From assembly GCA_035649435.1 (NCBI GenBank), contig DASRJO010000032.1, positions 1 through 30,461 on the forward strand: 30,461 nt of DNA. The letters run 5' to 3'. The position numbers were made by a program, and so were the translations under genes. Source of the DNA: DASRJW01 sp035649435 (lineage in GTDB: Bacteria; Krumholzibacteriota; Krumholzibacteriia; G020349025). This document shows, in pieces, positions 8,801 through 16,499 of this stretch; within the stretch, counting starts at the first letter, position 1, and every line of letters begins with the position of its first letter. The notes under the pieces are model-generated. The model saw only the letters and a program-made list of their open reading frames with translations. It was not told the DNA's origin and ran no database searches.

Positions 8801-8967
8801 GGGATGGCGTTGGGATAGGGGACGAAGACGCCGATGAAGGGGAAGTCGACGTCGGGGAGGAACGCGATCTTGATGCGGGTGATGGACAAGCTGCCCAGCA
8901 CCAGCAGCGACAGCACGATCATGAACACCGTCACTGGCCGGCGCATCGCGAGCGAGGCGAGGTTCAT
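5878..8967 (-). CDS. RND efflux pump permease, second pump of cassette A
   Basis: 1029 residues, the normal length of an AcrB-type resistance-nodulation-division transporter driven by the proton gradient across the inner membrane. TM1 is about 10-30; two large periplasmic loops (about 35-330 and 550-850) alternate with clustered helices. TM4 carries GMLVDN, with the conserved proton-relay Asp near residue 398; the second Asp of AcrB is Asn here. TM10 carries VNNGIILI near 908, with Asn where AcrB has its relay Lys. I moved the start to the ATG at 8967, where GGGGAG lies 3 nt upstream and the text begins MNLASLAMRRPVTV. It starts 13 bp after the first pump gene. It pairs with the second pump of cassette B (26863-29946), sharing motifs such as SYDLLERRI.KPLER. 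Substrate unknown. Confidence 0.92.
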   Translation of the reverse strand: MNLASLAMRRPVTVFMIVLSLLVLGSLSITRIKIAFLPDVDFPFIGVFVPYPNAIPTQVEREIAKPIEEVLATLGDIKDLFSESNAQGCFVGVEFDFGRDVNVMRLDVQERLDQVRADLPDDVQDLFLFTFNSNDIPIMVGRISAKGRDLAGSYDLLERRIIKPLERLDGVGRVQVDGIAPREISIYLKMDAIKAHSVDVGRVFAQLNSNNVNLSVGRVTRGGMHYNLRTLGAFSSVAEIEDLVISDAGLTLKDIADIEESEPEAQWYRRLNGESAIAFEIQKASGANVVDVSRAVHAELDRIGRDPALEGVDVVLFFDQADEIVESLNNLLSSGLLGSLLAVLILYFCLRNVRSTMVVSIAIPFSVVATCVFLYLTGRTLNLLTMMGLMLAVGMLVDNAIVVLEAIFQRHLRGERGQAASLAGTADVGLAVTASTLTSIIVFAPIVLGGNDEITTWLREVGVTLSVTLIFSLLVSLTLVPLMQARLKPAKIEEPSQLMARWQRQYVRVLHWTTIQHPMRTLGLLGLLIVMTVGLVAATGFKAEPFDDRAIKTNRLRISLVFQDNVNVYKADETVQRVEAYLLPRADSLGAEVYSFFSDNRGEVTLFFDRTLKAKDLRALRQQLRKGLPVLAGSTYEFGEEDSGDKGAQRLQVRVFGEDSELLEELAQEVKRRLALVEDLHDVRTNAEQGRQEVHVVVNREKASRFGVNPSNIAGILDLTFRGMDLREVQASDREVPMSLQLDPDDRRSLENLARMTIDMQDGKDVMLEQVADFRFKRTPTSIQRDGQRTASTVTASYEGKEFGKTRDRVAELMNSLALPNGYSWSFGREDRQSQQEANKMGQNIQLALACVYFVMAALFESLLHPMVIMLTVPFAIIGVIWLLVLTNTPLNIMAMIGLVVLIGVIVNNGIILISHINELRRRGHAVESAILTAGRERFRPIFMTASTTVLGLLPLALGETAMSSVQYFPMARTLIGGLISGTILTLIVLPTFYVLAERQFAWARHMWGESARFPLRLPRRRRAASATD

Positions 8968-8980
8968 GCGCTCCCCACTC

Positions 8981-11900
8981 TCAGGGCCGCCGGTCGGCAA
9001 TGGCGTAAACGACGGGGATGACTACCAACGTCAGCATCGTCGACACCGTGAGACCGCCGATGACGGTGATGGCGAGCGGCGTGCGGATCTCGGCTCCTTC
9101 GCCGAGCCCGAGCGCCATCGGCAGGAGGCCGAGAACCGTGGTCAAGGTCGTCATCAGGATCGGGCGCAGGCGCACCTGGCCGGCGGTCTGCAACGCCTGC
9201 AACTTCGGCATGCCGGAGGCGCGCAACTGGTTGACGTAGTCGATGAGGACGATGGCGTTGTTCACGACGATGCCGGCCAGGATGATGACGCCGAGGAAGA
9301 CCATGACGCTGAGCGCCGTTCCGGTCAACACCAGCGCCAACACCACACCGATCAGCCCCAGCGGCACGGTGGCGAGGATGACGAAAGGATGCAACAGGCT
9401 CTCGAATTCGCACGCCATGACGATGTAGACCATGAACACCGCCAGCAGCACCGCCAGCACCAGGCTGCGGAAGGACCGCCGTAGCTCGTCGTTCTGTCCG
9501 GCGAGGCCGGCGGTCACCGTGTTGGCGAGGGGCGTGTTCGCCAGCACCGCTTCGATGTCGCGCGACACCGAACCCAGGTCGCGCCCAGCCAAATCGGCGT
9601 AGATGAGCGCCGAGCGCTGCTGGTCCAGGTGCTCGATCTGGCTCGGGCCGCGTTTGACGGCGATGTCCGCCACCGAGGACAGCATCACCGGGATGCCGTC
9701 GGCCTGCGACACCACCAAGTTGCCCACCTGCGCGATGTCGATGTGGTCGGCGCGTTCGGTCCGCACCAGGATGTCGATCTGCCGGTCGCGCTCCTTGAGG
9801 CGGGTGGCGGCGTCGCCGCGGATCTTGTTGCGCAACGTGCGCGAGATCTCGTCGATGTCGAGTGCCATGGCAGCGACGCGGGCGCGATTGAACGCGATCT
9901 GGACTTCGGGGCTGCCGGGCTGCAAGGAGGCACGCACATCGCGCAGTCCGGGGACGTCTTGCAGCCTTTGTGTGAGCAGCTCGGTGGCTTCGGCGAGCTG
10001 TTCGAGATCGAAGCCGTAGACCTCGATCTCGATCGGGGTGCGGAAGCTGAAATAGCTCGGGCGGCGGAACTCGTAATCGAGCTCCGGCACGGCGTCCAAT
10101 GCCGCGCGCAGCTCTTCCACCACGCGTGCCTCGCTGCGCGAGTCGGCGCGCTCGCGCATCGTGACGTTGATCTCGGCCAGGCTCGGCTTCTTGGCGTTGG
10201 TGTCGGCTCCGAGGCGGTCGGTGCCGCCGACGTCGACGAACACCTGTCCCAGACGCTTGTCGCGCACCAGATCGCGCTCGATGTTGGCGACGGTGGCGTC
10301 CGTCACCTCGAGCGGCGTGCCGTCGGGCAGCTGCGCTTCGAAGGTGAACTCACCTTGGGTGAAGCTCGGGATCAGCTCCATGCCGAGGAGCGGCACGAGC
10401 GCCGCCGTGACGACGGCGAGCACCGCCGTGCCGGCGAGAACGCGCCCGCGATGCGCCAGAGACCAGGCGAGCCAACGCGGATAGCCGCGCTCGATGCGCC
10501 CGTAGACCGCATCGAACGCCGGGAACACGGTGCGGCGCGACACGGCCATGAGCGCTCCGGCGAGGCCGGCGGCGACGCGGCGCTGCAGGAACATCAGGAC
10601 GAGGACGAGGAGGGATCCGGCGCGACGCAAGAAGCGCAGCACCGGATGCAACAACAGCCACAGGAATCCCTCGAGCACGAGCCAAATGGGCCAGAAAAGA
10701 GTGCGTCCAATCCGGCCCAGGAGACGCAAGGAGCGCCCGAAGACGCGATTGCCGACCCGCGCGAGGCGCGACAGGGCATGCTGCGGCAGCTGGGGGCTCG
10801 CGAGAGGGACGATCGCCGGCACCGTGGCGGCGTCGACCGCCGTGCCCGCCGGCGTTTCGTCCTGGACCGACACGAGCTGCAGCCATTGCTTGCGCCCGAG
10901 CGCGGCGGCGAGCGGGATCAAGGTCAAGGCGAACACGAGCGAGATGACCTGCGAGAACGTCACGGTGAGCGCCTGATCCTTGAAGATCTGTCCGGCGATG
11001 CCCTCGACGAACACGATGGGCAGGAACACGGCGACGGTAGTGAAAGTGGACGCAGTGACCGCGCGTCCGACCTCGCGTGCACCGAGCTCGGCGCTCGTCG
11101 CGGCGTCGCCCCCAAGTTGGCGGTGCCGGGCGATGGATTCGAGCACGACGATCGAGTTGTCGACCAGGTTGCCGACCCCGAGCGCCAGCCCCCCGAGCGA
11201 CATGATGTTGAGCGTGACGCCCATCTGCAGCATCAGCACGAAGGTGGTGATGATCGACACCGGGATGGTGATGGCGATGATGAAGGTCGAACGCAGGTCC
11301 TTGAGGAAGAGGAACAGGGCGCCGATCGCGAGCGCTCCGCCGCCGACGACGTTCGAGCGCACTTCCTTCATGGCGCCCTCGATGAACACCGACTGGTCGA
11401 AGAGCAACGCGGTTTGAACGCCGGCGGGCATCTGGTGCTCGAGCTCCTGCAGTCGCCGCCGCACTCGCCGCGCCACGGTGACGGTGTTGCCGTCGCCTTC
11501 CTTGTAGACCGAGAGCTGGACGCATTCGCGTCCGTTGACGCGCGAGATGATCTCGCGCTCCTGCCAACCCCGGCGCACGGTGGCGATGTCACCGAGCGTG
11601 ACGCTGCGGCCACCGTCCTCGCGCAGGATGATGCGCTGGATGTCGTCGACATCGGCGAGCTCGTTCAGCGTGCGCACGAGGAACTCGGCGTCGCGGTCGC
11701 GTAGGCGGCCGCCGGATGCATTGATGTTGTTCTGAGTCAGTGCTTGCGACACCGACGCGGTCGAGACCCCGAGCAGCGCCATCTTGCCCTCGTCGAGCTC
11801 GACTTGCACCTCTTCGATCAGGCCGCCCTGGACGCGCGCCGAGGCCACACCATCCAGCGCCTCGAGGTCCTTCTTCAAAGTGCGGTCGGCCCAATGCCGC

Positions 11901-12343
11901 ATCGCCACCAGGTTGGAATCGCCGAAGGCAGCGATGCGCAGCACCGGATCAAGTGTCGGGTCGAAGCGCAGGAGGATGGGCGGGCGCGAATCGTCGGGGA
12001 GCTCGACGAGGTCGATCTTCTCGCGCACGTCGAGGCTGGCGTAATCCATCGCCGTGTCCCAGTCGAACTCGAGGATGATCTGCGACATGCCGGATTGCGA
12101 GATCGAGTGCATACGCCGCAGTCCCTGCACCACGGCCACGGCTTCTTCCAGCGGCTCGGTCACGAGCGCCTCGACCTCTGCCGGGGCCGCGTCCGGGTAT
12201 TCGGTCTGCAAGGTCAGAGTTGGATAGGAGATCTCGGGCAGGAGGTTGACCGGCAAGCGCCCGACGGCCACCAGGCCGAAGAGCACGGCCGCGATCGTCA
12301 CCATCAAGACGGTGACCGGATGGCGGATCGAGAAGCGGATCAT
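8981..12343 (-). CDS. RND efflux pump permease, first pump of cassette A, with hydrophobic insertion
   Basis: 1120 residues, about 80 longer than its counterpart in cassette B (23750-26866). It begins MIRFSIRHPVTVLMV, with TM1 at about 8-29. TM4 has GNLVDNSIVVLES (Asp near 394) and TM10 has VVNNAIVLID. Between TM6 and TM7 (about 487-605) it has an extra segment rich in Leu, Trp, Val and Arg, including WPIWLVLEGFLWLLL and SLLVLVLMFL; the paralogue has only a short charged linker there. The start at 12343 has GGAG upstream and lies 10 bp after the adaptor stop; an in-frame reading to 12631 would overlap the adaptor and is rejected. It is expected to sit in the inner membrane as a trimer or mixed trimer with the second pump. 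Substrate unknown. Confidence 0.92.
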   Translation of the reverse strand: MIRFSIRHPVTVLMVTIAAVLFGLVAVGRLPVNLLPEISYPTLTLQTEYPDAAPAEVEALVTEPLEEAVAVVQGLRRMHSISQSGMSQIILEFDWDTAMDYASLDVREKIDLVELPDDSRPPILLRFDPTLDPVLRIAAFGDSNLVAMRHWADRTLKKDLEALDGVASARVQGGLIEEVQVELDEGKMALLGVSTASVSQALTQNNINASGGRLRDRDAEFLVRTLNELADVDDIQRIILREDGGRSVTLGDIATVRRGWQEREIISRVNGRECVQLSVYKEGDGNTVTVARRVRRRLQELEHQMPAGVQTALLFDQSVFIEGAMKEVRSNVVGGGALAIGALFLFLKDLRSTFIIAITIPVSIITTFVLMLQMGVTLNIMSLGGLALGVGNLVDNSIVVLESIARHRQLGGDAATSAELGAREVGRAVTASTFTTVAVFLPIVFVEGIAGQIFKDQALTVTFSQVISLVFALTLIPLAAALGRKQWLQLVSVQDETPAGTAVDAATVPAIVPLASPQLPQHALSRLARVGNRVFGRSLRLLGRIGRTLFWPIWLVLEGFLWLLLHPVLRFLRRAGSLLVLVLMFLQRRVAAGLAGALMAVSRRTVFPAFDAVYGRIERGYPRWLAWSLAHRGRVLAGTAVLAVVTAALVPLLGMELIPSFTQGEFTFEAQLPDGTPLEVTDATVANIERDLVRDKRLGQVFVDVGGTDRLGADTNAKKPSLAEINVTMRERADSRSEARVVEELRAALDAVPELDYEFRRPSYFSFRTPIEIEVYGFDLEQLAEATELLTQRLQDVPGLRDVRASLQPGSPEVQIAFNRARVAAMALDIDEISRTLRNKIRGDAATRLKERDRQIDILVRTERADHIDIAQVGNLVVSQADGIPVMLSSVADIAVKRGPSQIEHLDQQRSALIYADLAGRDLGSVSRDIEAVLANTPLANTVTAGLAGQNDELRRSFRSLVLAVLLAVFMVYIVMACEFESLLHPFVILATVPLGLIGVVLALVLTGTALSVMVFLGVIILAGIVVNNAIVLIDYVNQLRASGMPKLQALQTAGQVRLRPILMTTLTTVLGLLPMALGLGEGAEIRTPLAITVIGGLTVSTMLTLVVIPVVYAIADRRP

Positions 12344-12353
12344 GCGGCTCCGA

Positions 12354-13664
12354 TCATGGGCGCGCGGCGAGGGTGTCGGTGCCGTTCTTGCGCGCGGCGA
12401 GCGAGTCGGTGCCGGCCGCCAGCCGGCGCACACGGGTCCCGTGCCGCAGCCCGCCCTGACCGACGGTGACCACCTGGTCGCCGTCCTGGAGGCCGACGAG
12501 GACCTCGGCGTGGCGATCGTCGGTGTATCCGGTCTCGACGCGCACCTTGAGCACGCTGTCGGCCACGGCCCGGTAGACGTAGGATTCGCCGCCCTCTTCG
12601 AGCAACGCCACCTTCGGGATGACGAGTGCATTCGCGTGCACGTCGGTGGTGATCTGCACGCGGACGAAAGCGCCGAGTCGAAGCTCGGCCGGCGGGTCGT
12701 CGAGCTCCACCGTCACCTTGACGGTGCCGGAGCGCGGATCGACCACCGGCGCAATCATGCGCACCCTTCCGTCGCAGGCGCCGGCCACGTTGCCATCCGG
12801 GACCACGCGCACGGTCTGGCCGGTGCGAATGCGTTCGACCTCTTTCTCGGGCATGTAGACACGCACGAGCAGCGGATCGAAATCGGCCATGTCGAACAAC
12901 GCCTGATTGACCTGCACGTACTCGCCGACATGCACGTGTCTCTGGGTGACGCGGCCCGCGAACGGGGCCTTGACCTGGGTGTAGCCGAGGCGGATTTCAC
13001 CGACTTGCAGCTTGGCTTGCGCCTCGTCGGCCAGCAGCTTCTTGTCGTCGAATTCGCGCGCGCTGATCATTTCCTGTGTGCGCAACGCTTCGCTGCGCTC
13101 GAGCTCACGCTGGACGCTGGCGGCACGCACGCGCAGTTCTTGTAAACGGGCTTTCTCCTCGGCGTCGTCGAGCTGCAAGAGCACGTGCGCTTCGCGCACG
13201 TTGTCGCCTTCGTCGACACGCAGCTCCTGTACCGTGCCGGCAATCTTGGCGAGCACCTGCGCCCGCTGCTCGGCTTCGATCGTCGCCGTGCCGACGAAGA
13301 AGGACGGCACGTCGTGGCGCGCCACCGCCGCCATTTCCACCGGCACCGCCTCGCGTTTCTTCTCTTCCTTCTTGTCGTTCTTCTTGCCGCCGAGGAACGC
13401 CATCAACCCGCGCCGCTTGCCCTCCTTGGGCGGAGTCACGGCCGCTGAGTCCGCCGCCGCGCTGTCGGGGGCGGCGGCGACGCCACCGCTGTCGGCCGCG
13501 GCTGCGCCGCGCGCGGCGGCGGCCATCTCGCCCTCGGCGTTGGCCTTCCGCGCTTGGCGCATGGACACCACGGCGACCACGATCACTGCGACGATCAGGA
13601 AACCGCCGAGGGCACGCAGAAGCCTCCGGCGGCGCGGGCGAGTCGGGGAAGGCGAGTCGCTCAA
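12354..13664 (-). CDS. RND efflux periplasmic adaptor (membrane fusion protein), cassette A
   Basis: 436 residues. After a basic N-terminus (PRRRRLLR) comes a membrane anchor or signal segment (about 19-34). A long Ala/Ser-rich then Lys/Glu-rich linker (about 40-108) follows, then the HlyD/AcrA fold: lipoyl half (about 125-165, VxELRVDEGDNV), a short alpha-helical hairpin (about 165-220), second lipoyl half (VKAPFAGRVTQRHVHVGEYV, 231-250), beta-barrel (about 255-345) and a membrane-proximal domain. It would link the two pumps to an outer-membrane channel, which is not encoded here. The TTG start at 13664 has GAGGAG 6 nt upstream; a longer reading to a GTG at 13769 lacks such a site. The C-terminus ends with a duplicated GTDSLAAR/GTDTLAAR motif. 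First gene of the adaptor-pump-pump operon. Confidence 0.9.
   Translation of the reverse strand: MSDSPSPTRPRRRRLLRALGGFLIVAVIVVAVVSMRQARKANAEGEMAAAARGAAAADSGGVAAAPDSAAADSAAVTPPKEGKRRGLMAFLGGKKNDKKEEKKREAVPVEMAAVARHDVPSFFVGTATIEAEQRAQVLAKIAGTVQELRVDEGDNVREAHVLLQLDDAEEKARLQELRVRAASVQRELERSEALRTQEMISAREFDDKKLLADEAQAKLQVGEIRLGYTQVKAPFAGRVTQRHVHVGEYVQVNQALFDMADFDPLLVRVYMPEKEVERIRTGQTVRVVPDGNVAGACDGRVRMIAPVVDPRSGTVKVTVELDDPPAELRLGAFVRVQITTDVHANALVIPKVALLEEGGESYVYRAVADSVLKVRVETGYTDDRHAEVLVGLQDGDQVVTVGQGGLRHGTRVRRLAAGTDSLAARKNGTDTLAARP
12361..12414. repeat. Two-copy tandem repeat, 30-bp period, at adaptor gene 3' end
   Basis: The 24 bp at 12361-12384 and 12391-12414 match at 22 positions, with a 30-bp period. 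On the minus strand they encode the repeated GTD(S/T)LAAR at the adaptor C-terminus. A recent local duplication is the simple reading. Confidence 0.7.
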
Positions 13665-13795
13665 GGCGGGCTCCTCTTCGAGGCGTTTTATTCGGCCGGG
13701 ATCTTCAACCCTCACTACGCACGGCGGGTCCTGCAGGTTCGCCCGAGGCGTGGGGTGCACTTCAAACACGAGCCGACCCAGCTAGAGTTACAGAG

Positions 13796-13801
13796 TACAA
13801 T
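13796..13801 (+). promoter_or_regulatory. Possible -10 element for threonine dehydratase
   Basis: TACAAT (5/6 match to TATAAT) lies 26 bp upstream of the ATG, in the 162-bp divergent region shared with the adaptor gene. No good -35 is seen, and no convincing promoter was found for the opposite strand in the same region. Confidence 0.3.
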
Positions 13802-13826
13802 CCAGGCGCTCCGAGGAGGACCCGCC

Positions 13827-14774
13827 ATGCTCGATCCAGCCATCGTCCTCGCCGCGCGCGAGCGCATCGCCGACCGCGTGCATCGGACGCCCATGCTGCG
13901 CTCGAGCTCGATCAGCACGGCTCTCGGGATCGATCTCGCCTTCAAGGCCGAGCTGTTCCAGCGCACGGGATCCTTCAAGGTGCGAGGCGCCCTCTACAAG
14001 CTCGCGTGTCTTTCGCCCGACGCAGCTCTCAACGGGCTCGTGACGATCTCGGCCGGGAATCATGCCGCCGCTCTCGCCTATGCGGCTCGACAAGCAGGGC
14101 TGCGTTGCACCGTGGTGATGCCGGCTGCGGCCAACCCGACCAAAGTGCGCGCCACGGAAGCCTATGGTGCAGAAGTCGTGCTGCACGGGAATGTGCAGGA
14201 GGCTTTCGCACGTTGCCACGAGCTCGAAAAGGAGCGGGGTCTCCTCTACATCCATGCATTCGACGATCCCGAGATCGTGGCCGGTGCCGGAACGCTCGGT
14301 CTCGAGATCGTCGAACAGGTACCGGATGTGGACACCGTCCTGGTGCCGATCGGCGGCGGCGGTCTCATCTCGGGTGTGGCATTGGCGGTCAAACATCTGT
14401 GCCCGAGCGCGCGCGTGATCGGCGTCGAGCCGGAAGGCGCGGCCGTCATGTGGGCGAGCCTCGAGGCAGGCCGCGCGTTGCGCGTCGACCATGTCTCCAC
14501 TCTCGCCGATGGCCTGGCCCCGCCCATGGTGGGGGAGCTCAACTTCGCCATCGTCAAGCGAAACGTCGACAGCGTGGTGAAGGTGAGCGATGGCGAGATC
14601 CTCGATGCCATGCGCATGCTGATGTCGCGATGCAAGCTCGTCGTCGAGCCGGCTGGCGCCGCCGCATTCGCGGCGCTGATGACGCGCCGTGTGTCGGTGT
14701 CGCCAGGAGAACATGTCGTCGTGGTCTTGAGCGGCGGCAATGTCGATTTGGCGCAGCTCGCGAGCTGGCTCTGA
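13827..14774 (+). CDS. Threonine dehydratase-family PLP enzyme (threonine/serine ammonia-lyase)
   Basis: 315 residues, the length of the short catabolic (TdcB-like) or serine-racemase-like members that lack the C-terminal regulatory ACT domains of biosynthetic IlvA. PLP attaches to K51 in GSFKVRGA. SAGNHA (75-80), the PLP phosphate-binding GGGGL (176-180), EPAGAA (274-279) and SGGN (302-305) are all in order. It should deaminate L-threonine to 2-oxobutanoate and/or L-serine to pyruvate in the cytosol; a racemase activity cannot be excluded. The ATG at 13827 has GAGGAGG 6 nt upstream; a longer in-frame reading back to 13554 overlaps the adaptor gene and is rejected. It stands alone, divergent from cassette A, and ends 3 bp from the convergent thioesterase stop. 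Confidence 0.9.
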   Translation: MLDPAIVLAARERIADRVHRTPMLRSSSISTALGIDLAFKAELFQRTGSFKVRGALYKLACLSPDAALNGLVTISAGNHAAALAYAARQAGLRCTVVMPAAANPTKVRATEAYGAEVVLHGNVQEAFARCHELEKERGLLYIHAFDDPEIVAGAGTLGLEIVEQVPDVDTVLVPIGGGGLISGVALAVKHLCPSARVIGVEPEGAAVMWASLEAGRALRVDHVSTLADGLAPPMVGELNFAIVKRNVDSVVKVSDGEILDAMRMLMSRCKLVVEPAGAAAFAALMTRRVSVSPGEHVVVVLSGGNVDLAQLASWL

Positions 14775-14777
14775 TCC

Positions 14778-15245
14778 TCACCAACGATGGTAGGCGGGAT
14801 GTCCCGGTTGCACCGCGACGAAGACGCCGGTGCATGTGGCGCAAATCTGACCGGCGGCCTCGAGAGTTCCGGCAATCGTGGCACGATCGTCGCTCGCCTC
14901 GACGAGACGCGCACGCAGGCGGACGGCGCCGTGGGTCGGTGTCGGCCGGCGAAGCTTGATGGTGTATTCGGCGGTGACGGTGCACGGCGGCGAGGCCGCC
15001 CCACGGCGCTGCATGAGGAAATGCGCGGCGGCCCAATTGCAGTGACAGTCGAGCAAGGTACCGATGATGCCGCCGCTCAAGACACCTTCGAAGGCTTCGT
15101 GCAGCGGCTGAGGTGTCCACTCGGCCGTGACCTCGTCGCCTTCGACATGGCTTTTGACACCGAGGCCTTCGCGGTTGGCCGGGCCACAGCCGAAGCAGCG
15201 GTTCTCGGGGGCGAAGGTCTCCTGCAAGCTTTTGGACGCTGGCAT
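14778..15245 (-). CDS. PaaI-type hotdog-fold thioesterase
   Basis: 155 residues, typical of single-domain hotdog thioesterases that hydrolyse acyl-CoA or similar thioesters in the cytosol. The CFGCGPANREGLGVKS opening (C17 and C20) is characteristic of one PaaI-like subgroup. The catalytic helix region reads SGGIIGTLLDCHCNWAA (57-73), with the usual acidic residue as D66; the HGG of many relatives is SGG here. The ATG at 15245 has AGGAG 5 nt upstream; a longer reading to 15446 overlaps yggX and is rejected. It starts 14 bp after the yggX stop, so they form an operon. Substrate not predictable. Confidence 0.85.
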   Translation of the reverse strand: MPASKSLQETFAPENRCFGCGPANREGLGVKSHVEGDEVTAEWTPQPLHEAFEGVLSGGIIGTLLDCHCNWAAAHFLMQRRGAASPPCTVTAEYTIKLRRPTPTHGAVRLRARLVEASDDRATIAGTLEAAGQICATCTGVFVAVQPGHPAYHRW

Positions 15246-15259
15246 GGGGGCTCCTGGCC

Positions 15260-15634
15260 TCAGTCCTTCTTGGTCGACAGACGGACGAATCCGGCGGGCG
15301 GGACCCAACCGGGCGGGGGCGCGCTGCCGCTCCCGAAGAGGAAGGCTTCGCACTCGCGCATCCACACCTCGCGTGCGGCCGGGTCCCCGAGACGCAAACC
15401 CTTCTCGTTGACCAGCATCAAGGAGTGCTGCAGCCACAGGGTCCATGCCTCGCGCGAGACCGCGTCATAGATCTTCTGCCCGAGCTCGGTGGCAAAAGGT
15501 GGGGCTGCCAAGCCAGGCAGCTCGCGCCCGAGCTTGGCGCAGAGGACGAGCCGGGGAGATGCGTCCGGGCTAGGCGCTCCCGAGGGTTTTTCGCCTCCGG
15601 CAGCGGGTTTTGGCACAGGGGGTTGATTCGACAT
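15260..15634 (-). CDS. yggX: YggX-like probable Fe(2+)-trafficking / oxidative damage protection protein
   Basis: 124 residues against about 91 in E. coli YggX. The extra length is a Pro/Ser/Gly-rich, probably disordered N-terminal tail (about 1-27). The core then matches the family: RLVLCAKLGRELPGL with the single conserved Cys (C32), ELGQKIYDAVSREAW (50-64), LVNEKGLRL (74-82) and the C-terminal REVWMRECEAFLF. YggX proteins are linked to iron handling and protection of Fe-S proteins from oxidation in the cytosol. I used the ATG at 15634; an in-frame TTG 24 bp upstream (15658) has a GGAAG site and could add eight residues. It leads a two-gene operon with the thioesterase. Confidence 0.88.
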   Translation of the reverse strand: MSNQPPVPKPAAGGEKPSGAPSPDASPRLVLCAKLGRELPGLAAPPFATELGQKIYDAVSREAWTLWLQHSLMLVNEKGLRLGDPAAREVWMRECEAFLFGSGSAPPPGWVPPAGFVRLSTKKD

Positions 15635-15824
15635 GGTACACTCTTGCCGCTCGGGCAACGGGCTTCCAGCCCCGGACGGGGCCGGCTCTGACGCGGATCA
15701 AGATAACAGAAGAAATGGAGACAGCAACCGGTCCCTAGCGCCGCCACTGGGGTCGACTTAAATTCGTGTTTGGGAGGAACCCGAACGGCTGCGTTCGTCT
15801 GCCCCGGTCGAGGGAAGGTCGATC

Positions 15825-16466
15825 TTGAGCAAGCACAAAGTACAAAATCCAAAGAGTAAGCCTGGCCGGGAAGGCGTCAAGCCGAAAACGGCCGCGAAGG
15901 CGGAAGTCTCGCCTCCCGCGTCCAAGCCCGGCAAGCCGAAGGCTGGACCAGCCAAGCATTCCCCGTCGTCCAAGCCAGTCGCGACCAAAGCCGCTAGACC
16001 TAAGTCCAAGCCCAACGCGAAGCCACACAAGACGGTTCCGACGCCTGCGCCGTCCAAGCCGGGGACATCGAAGCGATCGTTCTCCAGCAAGCCGCGGCCC
16101 GGCAAGTCGAGCCCCAAGCCGGGTCCGATCCATGCGGCAGCCAGGCCATTGGTGGGCAAGTCGCTGATGCCGAAAGGCGAACCCGGGCGCAGCGCTTCGG
16201 CGCGCAACGAGCCGAAGTCCGACGCCGACGCCGCCAACTCCACCGGTGCGAGCCCCGGCCCGCGCATGCAGCAGGTTTTGCAAGCGCAGATCGCTCCATG
16301 GCGCCGCGACGAGTTGAGCGACGAGGAAGCGCAGCTGCGCGAGATCAAGCGCATCCCATTGCGTCACGTGTTCGACAACGACGAAGCTCGTCGCCGGTTG
16401 GTGGCGCGCGCAGTGTCCCCGGGGAAAAAGCGCTTCAGCAAGCCCAAGACGGCGTCCGGCTCGTAG
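15825..16466 (+). CDS. Lysine/proline-rich basic protein, histone H1-like
   Basis: 213 residues. Residues 1-148 are low-complexity and very basic, built of Lys, Pro, Ser and Ala with repeated SKPG, KPK and SPKP-type units, like eukaryotic H1 tails and bacterial H1-like DNA-binding proteins. The last 65 residues have ordinary composition and look folded and helical (PWRRDELSDEEAQLREIKRIP, DNDEARRRLVARAV). It may bind nucleic acid or ribosomes, but that is inference from charge. The start is a TTG at 15825 with GGGAAGG 6 nt upstream. A reading frame on the opposite strand (15735-16367) is a composition shadow rich in Arg, Leu and Gly with no recognisable motif. The next downstream gene is in the same frame. 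Confidence 0.7.
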   Translation: MSKHKVQNPKSKPGREGVKPKTAAKAEVSPPASKPGKPKAGPAKHSPSSKPVATKAARPKSKPNAKPHKTVPTPAPSKPGTSKRSFSSKPRPGKSSPKPGPIHAAARPLVGKSLMPKGEPGRSASARNEPKSDADAANSTGASPGPRMQQVLQAQIAPWRRDELSDEEAQLREIKRIPLRHVFDNDEARRRLVARAVSPGKKRFSKPKTASGS

Positions 16467-16487
16467 GGTAGAGCGAGCATCGAACGC

Positions 16488-16493
16488 GAGGAG
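16488..16493 (+). promoter_or_regulatory. Shine-Dalgarno GAGGAG placed before an ATC codon
   Basis: A full GAGGAG, like those before many genes here, lies 6 nt upstream of ATC at 16500 and at no useful distance from any in-frame ATG, GTG or TTG. It decides the start proposed for the lipoprotein gene. Confidence 0.5.
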
Positions 16494-16499
16494 ATCGCG

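Noticed and set aside
9629..11704. Plus-strand 691-residue frame opposite the first pump of cassette A
   Set aside because: Same kind of antisense shadow; the minus strand has full RND motifs.
12344..12631. N-terminal extension of the first cassette A pump
   Set aside because: It would overlap the adaptor gene by almost 280 bp; the ATG at 12343 has its own Shine-Dalgarno and gives the normal RND N-terminus.
15669..15682. Stem GCCCC/GGGGC upstream of yggX
   Set aside because: Five base pairs in GC-rich leader DNA, with no matching riboswitch or attenuator features.
15735..16367. Minus-strand frames of about 200 residues opposite the H1-like gene
   Set aside because: Arg/Leu/Gly-rich shadow; the plus strand has a good Shine-Dalgarno and a sensible Lys-rich protein with an ordinary C-terminal end.
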